DNA from: SIRX01 sp965213905
GTDB taxonomy: Bacteria > Actinomycetota > Rubrobacteria > Rubrobacterales > Rubrobacteraceae
Assembly (NCBI GenBank): GCA_965213905.1
Contig: CBDCAK010000001.1
Coordinates: 179,453-243,452 of the forward strand
Length of the DNA stretch: 64,000 bases
Direction: 5' to 3'
Shown: positions 58,183-64,000 of the stretch, one piece after another
How the letters are laid out: every line of letters starts with the position of its first letter
Numbering within the stretch: position 1 is the first letter of the stretch
Position numbers and translations under genes: made by a program
The notes under the pieces: generated by a model
What the model was told of the DNA's origin: nothing
The model's input: the letters and a program-made list of their open reading frames with translations, nothing else
Databases searched by the model: none

Positions 58183-59877
58183 TTGCTCTTACTAAAGGGA
58201 ATACAGTTGGGCGTAGGCAGGCACTCGGGTAGATTCTCGTTGCTGACTAGCGTAGTGACGACTATAGTTGCTTTGCTCGCGGCCTTGACGCTAGGCGCGC
58301 AGGAAGCGAAAGCGCAGGAAGCGAAAGCGCAGGAAGCGAAAGCGCAGGAAGCGAAAGCGCAGGAAGCGAAAGCGCAGAATGGGCCACCGAACCTGGACCT
58401 GGAGTGGACCCGGCTGGGCGATTCGGCCAGTACTATAGGCCAGGAAAACGGTACGGCTTCTATCGAGGCGGCCGAGTTTTCTCCCGACGGGAACTTTATA
58501 GTGTCAGGGGCCAAGCGCGGTGGCGACGTGGTGCTTTGGGACTCTGAGGGGAACGAAATCTGGCGCCGTTACCACGCCAATAGGGCCGAGGTAGAGGTGG
58601 TCGCATTCACCAAGGACGGCGACTACGCCGTGACGGGTGGCGAGGACGCCTTTATCCGCGTCTGGCGCGTCAGTGACGGCCAGCAGGTCAAAAACGTCAG
58701 CCTGGGTGGTAGCGGTAACCAGGTCAGCTTCGACGGCATGCGCTTCTCGAACGACGGAGATCTTCTGGCCGGCGGCGACGAGCGCGGCCAGCTCGTCGTT
58801 TTGGATACCTCCGACCCGAACCCCGCCAACTGGCCCGACGAGCCGGTGGCCGTCGTCTTCCACAACACCGACGAGGACCGGGAAGGCGGCGGTGGCGGCG
58901 ATGCCGACATCAACTCCGTAGACTGGACGGAAGACGATCGCTTTATCGTTACCGGCGGACGTGACGGCACGGCCAAGCGTTGGGAGGTCGACGATCTGAA
59001 CGACCCGGACCAGGGTCTCCGCCAGACGTACACCGGCTTCCAAGGGTCCGTCAAATCCGTCCGTATCTCCCCCAACGGGCGTTACGTGGCCGCCGGCGGC
59101 GCCCGCAGCCCCGACGGCCAGGTGCTGGTCTGGGACTACGACACGGCTCGGGTCGTTGAGAGCATCGAGTATCCCACGTTCCCCAAGATAGAGGCCGTCG
59201 AGTGGACGCCGAACGGAGACTATCTCTTGACCGGCAGCATAGAGGGCGTGGACTTCTCCGACGATTGTGAGGGCACCTGCGACATAGGTGACCGGTACCC
59301 GACCAACGACGGCTTCGGCAACATCCGGGCTTACGACGCCAACGACGGCTTCGCCCTGACGCTGGAGCAGCTAACCTTCCGCCAGGAATACCTCCACTTC
59401 GATAGCGATGGTAACCAGCTCGTCTCCTCTCACGGTGACGGGGCGCTACGTCTGTGGGACGTCTCTTACCAGGCTGATCCGGGAGGACCCGCGTTTCCCG
59501 AATCAGGGGTGAGCTACGGCTTACAGAACGTGGCCACCGGCGAGTACCTGGACACCGGTCCCAACGGCAACGTAGACACCGATCCCGGCTGCTGCAGTAC
59601 CGGCCAGAACTGGCGCCTCGTTGAAGATTCGCCGGATGTCTATTACATAGTCAACCAGAAGAGCGGCCGCGGGGCACTGGATACCAGCTCCAGCGGTGAG
59701 ATACGTTGGATGACTTCGGAGACGCCAGGTGGCACGAGTCAGATGTGGCGCGTGGAGCCAGCCGGCGACGGCACCTACCGCTTCCTCAGCGAACGCCCGG
59801 GTAGAGACTACCTCTTCGAGGCCGATAACGGCTCCATCCAGTGGAATACCGGAGCCACCGGCCCCGAGACCCGATAG
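58183..59877 (+). CDS. Secreted WD40-type protein with ricin-like C-terminal domain
   Basis: Up to 564 residues; starts are TTG only (58183 or 58207). A signal-like segment (LLTSVVTTIVALLAALTLGA) is followed by five QEAKA repeats, then WD40 blades: AEFSPDGNFIVSGAKRGGDV, VAFTKDGDYAVTGGEDAFIR, VDWTEDDRFIVTGGRDGTAK, VRISPNGRYVAAGGARSPDG, VEWTPNGDYLLTGS and SSHGDGALRLWDV. Residues about 440-560 (YGLQNVATGEYLDTGPNGNV, CCSTGQNWRLVEDSPDVYY, RFLSERPGRDYLFEADNGSI) look like a beta-trefoil ricin-type lectin domain. Predicted extracellular carbohydrate- or protein-binding protein; no enzyme motif. Confidence 0.82.
   Translation: MLLLKGIQLGVGRHSGRFSLLTSVVTTIVALLAALTLGAQEAKAQEAKAQEAKAQEAKAQEAKAQNGPPNLDLEWTRLGDSASTIGQENGTASIEAAEFSPDGNFIVSGAKRGGDVVLWDSEGNEIWRRYHANRAEVEVVAFTKDGDYAVTGGEDAFIRVWRVSDGQQVKNVSLGGSGNQVSFDGMRFSNDGDLLAGGDERGQLVVLDTSDPNPANWPDEPVAVVFHNTDEDREGGGGGDADINSVDWTEDDRFIVTGGRDGTAKRWEVDDLNDPDQGLRQTYTGFQGSVKSVRISPNGRYVAAGGARSPDGQVLVWDYDTARVVESIEYPTFPKIEAVEWTPNGDYLLTGSIEGVDFSDDCEGTCDIGDRYPTNDGFGNIRAYDANDGFALTLEQLTFRQEYLHFDSDGNQLVSSHGDGALRLWDVSYQADPGGPAFPESGVSYGLQNVATGEYLDTGPNGNVDTDPGCCSTGQNWRLVEDSPDVYYIVNQKSGRGALDTSSSGEIRWMTSETPGGTSQMWRVEPAGDGTYRFLSERPGRDYLFEADNGSIQWNTGATGPETR
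58297..58371 (+). repeat. Five 15-bp tandem repeats encoding QEAKA at the signal-peptide boundary
   Basis: Unit GCGCAGGAAGCGAAA repeated five times without change, then GCGCAG. In frame it adds AQEAK units right after the hydrophobic segment, where AxA-type cleavage (AKA) could occur. Perfect identity implies recent slippage. Confidence 0.92.
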
Positions 59878-59979
59878 AGGCCCGTGGTTCGGGGCAACTG
59901 ATCGCGATGGTATGTTGGGCCGGCTCTAACGGCCCGACATGCCGCTGGCCGATCATGAGTCAGTTTGCCGCCCCATAGT

Positions 59980-61095
59980 CTAGAAAGCGTACCGCACATC
60001 GCAATACGGCATCTTCTCTGAGAGAAGACCGAGAAACTCGCGCACGAGCCTTTGCTTCAGTTTCCTCTCGTAGCGCAGCACGCGGTCACCGCTGGCCTGC
60101 GAGGTTTTGTACTCCTGAATATCGGGTCGCCACAGGACTTTCTCGCCCTCAGGATGCCAGCCCAGGTTCACGTTGTGTAACTCCTCTGAGTGCGTAAGGA
60201 AGATGACCTCGGCGGCCAATTGATTCTTCGCTACCGGGGAGAGCGTCGCGTCGAGCATTCCGAAGAGCTCCGCGTAGTCCTCCAGCCAACCTTTCTTGAG
60301 AATTACGGGTCCGAAGTTCACGTTGACTTCGTAACCGGCCTCGACGAAGTCGTTTATGGCGCGGATGCGCCGTTCGACCGGCGACGTGCGAACGTCGATG
60401 AGCCGAGAGGTCTGCGGTGGCATGAGTGAGAATCGCAACCGGGTCTTGCCGCAGGGATCGTAGTTCAGGAGGTTCCGGTTGACGAACTTCGTGGCGAACG
60501 TCGCCTTTGCGTTTGGCAACTCCCGGAAGAGCCCGATTATTTCCCGTACGTTACGTGAGACGGCGGCGTCCACCGATAGATCGCTGTTAGTCCCAAGTTC
60601 GTAGACCCAGAGGTCGTCGTCGGCCTGTGTAGGCCCGAATTTAAATCCCTGCTTTGTTGCGTGACGCTCGATCTTCCCCATTATCTCTTGCGCGTTTACA
60701 AACGTCGTGATCGGGTTGGCATAGCCCTTGCGCCGGCCGACGTAGCAATAGCCGCAAGCCATTGCGCAGCCGTTTGCCTGCGACGGCGCGATAAAATCTG
60801 CACTACGGTAGAAAGAGCGGATGCCGAGTCCCTTCTTGACCCCGAGTACCAGCACGCTCTTTTTATTTTTGTTCCAGTTCCGGACGCCGCCGGGATCGCC
60901 GTGCAGTTGGGGTATATTCCAGTGCGACGATACCTCGATGCGCTCTGCATCAGGGAAACGGTCGAGAACCTCCCGTCCCCGCGCGTAGTCCGTGACGCTA
61001 GGCTCGTGGTAGATCCTCTGCACGCGTAGTAGTCCGTTCGCGATCGTGGGTGCGGGTACGGGCGCTGGTGCTTTTGCCCCTGGCTTGTATCTCAT
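59980..61095 (-). CDS. Spore photoproduct lyase-like radical SAM protein
   Basis: 371 residues. The cluster motif is NGCAMACGYCYVGRR (C-x3-C-x2-C, ligates the 4Fe-4S cluster), preceded by SADFIAPSQA and followed by PITTFVNAQEIMGKIERHAT, YELGTNSDLSVDAAVSRNVR, and RLRFSLMPPQTSRLID, then VNFGPVILKKGWLEDYAELF and EVIFLTHSEELHNVNL. These match the spore-photoproduct-lyase family proteins of actinobacteria, which need not be repair lyases and often carry this longer N-terminus. In SplB the enzyme reverses UV thymine dimers; here that role is plausible but unproved. No operon partner. Confidence 0.88.
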   Translation of the reverse strand: MRYKPGAKAPAPVPAPTIANGLLRVQRIYHEPSVTDYARGREVLDRFPDAERIEVSSHWNIPQLHGDPGGVRNWNKNKKSVLVLGVKKGLGIRSFYRSADFIAPSQANGCAMACGYCYVGRRKGYANPITTFVNAQEIMGKIERHATKQGFKFGPTQADDDLWVYELGTNSDLSVDAAVSRNVREIIGLFRELPNAKATFATKFVNRNLLNYDPCGKTRLRFSLMPPQTSRLIDVRTSPVERRIRAINDFVEAGYEVNVNFGPVILKKGWLEDYAELFGMLDATLSPVAKNQLAAEVIFLTHSEELHNVNLGWHPEGEKVLWRPDIQEYKTSQASGDRVLRYERKLKQRLVREFLGLLSEKMPYCDVRYAF

Positions 61096-61359
61096 ACGCT
61101 AAGGCTACCCAGCCGGTAACGTAAGACAGTAAACCCCAACACCCCCACCCCTACTCGACGCAACAGGGGCATGAGTCGACCGCGAGGGATCATACGCTAG
61201 ATGAATTGCCGGCTCATGGCGCTCCCGAAAACCTCTCAGCGATGTGAGGATCAGCGGAGCCCCAGGTTCCAGAACCTGTTTTGCAGAGTTGAACGTTAGG
61301 ATAGCCTTGTACGCTGTTGGGCTAGTTTTTAGCCATATTCTCAACTTACTAAAGCCTGG

Positions 61360-61745
61360 TGATTTTGAAAGAAGCTCTAAGTATCTCCGGGTGGTACTTT
61401 TTCCGAGCTTTAGTCTTCTTTCCTGCCCCTGTTTTTTCCCTACCAAAGTTTTCACTGACCCTCTCCCTCCTCCGACCTTCCTCATCTTCTACTTCCCCAC
61501 CGCCACCACAAATCTCTACCTCCCTTACTATCTCCCCACTACCTCTTTCCCACCACTCCCCTTTTCTCCAATGCTCCTCCAACAACTCCAGACTCCTCGA
61601 ACCCACAAAAACCACTTCCTTTCTCACAACCACCAGATCCTCTACCAACCACTCGACTACCCACCCAAAAACCCCTCCCGCTCCGACTCACCCAAGACCC
61701 ACCTGAAATCTTCCAAACCTTCCAAATAAGCCCACTTTTTCTTCG
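61360..61745. other. Almost G-free pyrimidine-rich tract
   Basis: From 61441 to 61740 I count only 14 G in 300 bases on the plus strand, with C and T dominating; the complementary strand is a G/A tract. Some long frames exist here but consist of Ser/Pro/Thr or Glu/Arg/Gly low complexity and are shadows. The wider stretch 61096-62103 has no credible gene. Such skew is rare in this genome and may reflect a replication or transfer function, an RNA, or a repeat-derived tract. Confidence 0.7.
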
Positions 61746-62103
61746 TTTGAAAAAACACACCCTCCAAAAACCCTACAAAGGCGAAAGGTTTTCGGGGCTT
61801 TTTGTGATCTCCGGCCTCTCGGACGTTTCCCGCGCAGCTATCGGAGATTCGGGTGGTCGGCGGCGAGTTTTCAGGCCTCAGGGACCCCTCAGACCTCTCG
61901 GAGGCCGTTCGGAGGCCACTCGGAGCCCCTCCGCGGTGTTTTTCTCTGAGGCTTTTCTGAGGCCCCCGCTCTTCCGGGCCGGGGTTTGATCTCCGTGGTT
62001 TGCAAGTTCTGGACGGAGGGTTGTGGCGGGGCTGTCCTGGCTGTGTTTCGCCTGGGCTTCGGCTGCTTTTTTAGGAAGCTCTGGCACGTGGATCATCCGG
62101 TTT

Positions 62104-62499
62104 CTATGGCTTACCGTGTCGGATGTTGCGGAGGTTGTGGCGTTGGTAGGCGACGACGGCCAGGAAGCTTAAGCCGGTTGCCAGGGCCGCCAGCGGGGCG
62201 AAGTACGGGTGGCCTATGATGGTTCCCGAGAGGGTCAGGAACTCGTGGTAGCCGGAGATGGTATCGGTCAGTGGGTCGGGTATGAGGCGGGGTATTGCCC
62301 AGGCTCCGGCCAGGGCGAGCAGGGCGGCTATGGAGGAGGTGAGGAGCTCGGCCGGGGTAACTGTGGCCTGTGGTGGAAGCTCGGGCGGCGAGTAGTCGAG
62401 GACCGGGCGCCGGCGAAGGGTGCACCCAGTAGGGCAAGAGCCCTGTAGGCTCCTCCGCGTTCCCAACCTGTCTCCGAACGTCACTGCGCCCACCGCCAA
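62104..62499 (-). CDS. Possible small membrane protein
   Basis: 131 residues in the longest frame. The C-terminal 95 residues look genuine: LDYSPPELPPQATVTPAELL, then two hydrophobic segments LLTSSIAALLALAGAWAIPR and HPYFAPLAALATGLSFLAVV with a loop IPDPLTDTISGYHEFLTLSG between. The N-terminal 30 residues are basic and Cys-containing, and the start is unsure. Not recognised; it lies in a poorly coding region. Confidence 0.45.
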   Translation of the reverse strand: MAVGAVTFGDRLGTRRSLQGSCPTGCTLRRRPVLDYSPPELPPQATVTPAELLTSSIAALLALAGAWAIPRLIPDPLTDTISGYHEFLTLSGTIIGHPYFAPLAALATGLSFLAVVAYQRHNLRNIRHGKP

Positions 62500-62698
62500 C
62501 GCTATTACGTAGATCTTCCTGTTGAGGTGGTCCTACATCCGCAAGACCACAGTGAGAGAGGGTGGCCAGCCTGGCCTGTGATTCTCCAAGCGCCACGCAC
62601 GTTCCGATCTGAAGGCTGTTTGGTAGCTCTTGCCAGAGGGCTTCCGCTGGTACCCGGATGGTGGTTGGCCGAGAGGTTCCCGTCAAGGTCTTCCACAG

Positions 62699-62782
62699 GG
62701 TATTCCACAGGGTATTCCACAGGGTATTCCACAGGGTATTCCACAGGGTATTCCACAGGGTATTCCACAGGGTATTCCACAG
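62699..62782. repeat. Seven perfect 12-bp tandem repeats (GGTATTCCACAG)
   Basis: Unit GGTATTCCACAG occurs seven times without change, flanked by GGTCTTCCACAG (62687) and GGTATTCCGAAA (62783). All six frames are open through it (GIPQ or TGYS on the plus strand, EYPV, NTLW or GIPC on the minus strand), so coding cannot be judged from it. Each unit contains TATTCCACA, near the DnaA-box core TTATCCACA, so iterons are a possibility. The surrounding 62500-63649 has only low-quality frames; a minus-strand one starting MTTTNINGTAGTMNAA at 63021 reads into the repeat. Confidence 0.9.
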
Positions 62783-63649
62783 GGTATTCCGAAAGGCTTT
62801 CTGAAGAGTTTTTGGCGGGAAGTCTTCGTGTCGTTGCGAGACTGTTTTCGGGAGTGGGATCGAGTTGGTTTTCGGGGCCGGTAACGGACGCTGCATTCGA
62901 GGTTGGTTTGTGGCTCTCTGGTGGCGCCGGTGGTCACCACCGGAGTTTTGAGTCCTGGTTCGGGCTCGTGCGGTGCGGCGTTCATAGTGCCGGCCGTACC
63001 GTTGATGTTGGTCGTTGTCATCCTTGGCTGTGGTGGCTCGTTAGGAACCGTCCGAAGCGACCAAATCTGTGTTGTGGGCGCTGTTGGAGGTAGGGTTCTT
63101 GAGGCTGGTAGGGCGTCGTTGAGTATCTCCTCCTGGGCTGTCCTGAGGTACTACGTGGGTTTTGAGGATCCCGGTGTTCCGGGGGCACCGTTCGCAACGA
63201 CCGGCAGGTACTCGTTGAGATCTTTTACATGGCCCTCCTTAGTGGGGTTCGAAGAAAGCGAGAGTACCCAGACGACACCTTTCTGGTGTTCGACGAGGCA
63301 TCAGCAGGCACGAGGCAAGCGTTTGGCCACATTGGCACGGGCGGTTGTTCGTCCTGGTCGGGGACGTAGGCTACGTGACGGTCAACGGAGCCTACGTCAG
63401 AGAGCAACCGGAGGAGTTCTTCAAGGCATCACCTCTCCCATGAGTGTAAGGTACTTGCTCCTTGCGAGGTAGAGACCTAAGAGGTGAGCGCAAGCCTCAG
63501 GCATAGGCTAACGTGTCCTCTCAGGACATTGATTCTCCTAACGTGCCCTCATACCCTGCCTTGCCCAGCCACGTCCGGCCATGACACGCCAATCCTAGCC
63601 TTGCCGAGCCTCTCCAAGCCTCGCCACGCCGTGCCGTGCAGATCTCACC

Positions 63650-63850
63650 TTACACTGCCCGTTCGGAAAAGTCGAGCCGGTCGAGATTGCTTTCGAGTCG
63701 CCGCAAGCCTTCCCGCACGCGTGGATCTTCCAGGTCGAAGAGGTCGGCCTCAGCAAGCATATTGATCTGACCAAGATAGAAGGCCTGGCTTTGCCCACCC
63801 AGCTTCGCGTTGACCTCGATCTGCTCTGGGGTGAGAGGCCTGCCTCTCAT
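63650..63850 (-). CDS. Small hypothetical helical protein
   Basis: 66 residues from ATG 63850: MRGRPLTPEQIEVNAKLGGQ, SQAFYLGQINMLAEADLFDL, EDPRVREGLRRLESNLDRLD, FSERAV. Highly helical and acidic/basic patterned, with good codon texture. Not recognised. The frame is open some 20 codons upstream (SAPIPLKRTIEH) without a start codon, so it may be part of a longer, truncated protein. No ribosome site is evident. The stretch 63530-63649 is a GCC-rich low-complexity run. Confidence 0.45.
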   Translation of the reverse strand: MRGRPLTPEQIEVNAKLGGQSQAFYLGQINMLAEADLFDLEDPRVREGLRRLESNLDRLDFSERAV

Positions 63851-64000
63851 GTGCTCGATGGTGCGCTTGAGCGGTATCGGCGCACTGGTGGATAGCTCCG
63901 AACCAGGGAGTTAAAACCTTATAATACAACTACAGGTGTTATAAACGTAGGCATCAAGACTGACACATATAAGACAAGGCAAGGGAGTGAAGGCTCAGAA

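Noticed and set aside
61105..61706. Several frames of 90-160 residues on both strands in the pyrimidine-rich tract
   Set aside because: They consist of low-complexity Ser/Pro/Thr or Glu/Arg/Gly caused by base composition, with no domain-like pattern.
62699..62782. CRISPR array
   Set aside because: Contiguous 12-bp units without spacers and no cas genes in the window.
62505..63093. Frames through the 12-bp repeats (GIPQ, TGYS, EYPV, NTLW, GIPC) as repeat proteins
   Set aside because: All six frames are open because the repeat unit is a multiple of three without stops; flanking residues do not favour one frame clearly.
1..64000. tRNA, rRNA or riboswitch genes
   Set aside because: None could be recognised by eye; a covariance-model search would be needed to exclude them.

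Overview
The window looks like accessory DNA of a high-GC actinobacterium, plausibly Rubrobacter or a relative. This is inference from gene content: a SARP/AfsR-type regulator, an actinobacterial S-adenosylmethionine methyltransferase of the DUF574 type, a spore-photoproduct-lyase-like radical SAM protein, drr-type drug-resistance genes and NarL-type two-component pairs. No rRNA, tRNA, CRISPR array or replication gene was recognised. The density of transposons, gene fragments and toxin-antitoxin pairs fits a plasmid or a chromosomal island.

Layout. 1-6.9 kb: a partial GrpB-family gene, an ISL3 transposase, and a tightly overlapping five-gene minus-strand operon (methyltransferase, two membrane proteins, histidine kinase, response regulator). 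6.93-12.3 kb: a Tn3-family derivative bounded by near-identical 37-bp inverted repeats; it keeps only the tail of tnpA and carries a beta-propeller protein, an MBL hydrolase, an NAD-dependent epimerase-like enzyme, an ArsR regulator and a tyrosine recombinase preceded by a perfect 11-6-11 palindrome. 12.8-18.9 kb: two zinc-ribbon/methyltransferase gene pairs under a promoter with SARP-type 11-bp-spaced repeats, next to a 1044-residue BTAD/NB-ARC/LuxR regulator. 19.1-20.9 kb: an ISL3 element with a frameshifted transposase. 21-25.8 kb: a methyltransferase, a hybrid histidine kinase and a coupled diguanylate cyclase. 26.1-27.9 kb: an IS1182-family IS.

27.9-31.3 kb holds a protein whose C-terminus resembles the halocin C8 bacteriocin, a small membrane protein, an RTX-like secreted protein and a PAS-LuxR regulator; 31.6-34.3 kb holds a two-gene ABC exporter with a divergent TetR regulator. 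34.46-46.36 kb is an 11.9-kb Tn3-family transposon with inverted repeats and a GTATA flank on both sides. Its cargo is a HEPN-like protein, a serine resolvase, and a TetR-controlled set of epoxide hydrolase, DrrA-like and DrrB-like ABC transporter and UvrA-like (DrrC-type) protein, followed by tnpA. This reads as a mobile DNA-intercalator resistance module.

46.5-48.4 kb is a coupled cassette of unknown genes around a PD-(D/E)XK nuclease-like protein, a candidate defence system. 48.5-53.5 kb contains an IS110 copy, decayed genes, and a 1.9-kb element with ISL3-like termini that carries a tyrosine recombinase and a PIN toxin-antitoxin pair but no transposase. 53.5-57.9 kb has SDR and phnM fragments, an EamA transporter, RidA, a RelBE-type pair and a second epoxide hydrolase. 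58-61.1 kb has a WD40/ricin-like secreted protein with a QEAKA repeat and the radical SAM protein. 61.1-64 kb is mostly non-coding or unrecognised, with an almost G-free tract and a 12-bp tandem repeat.
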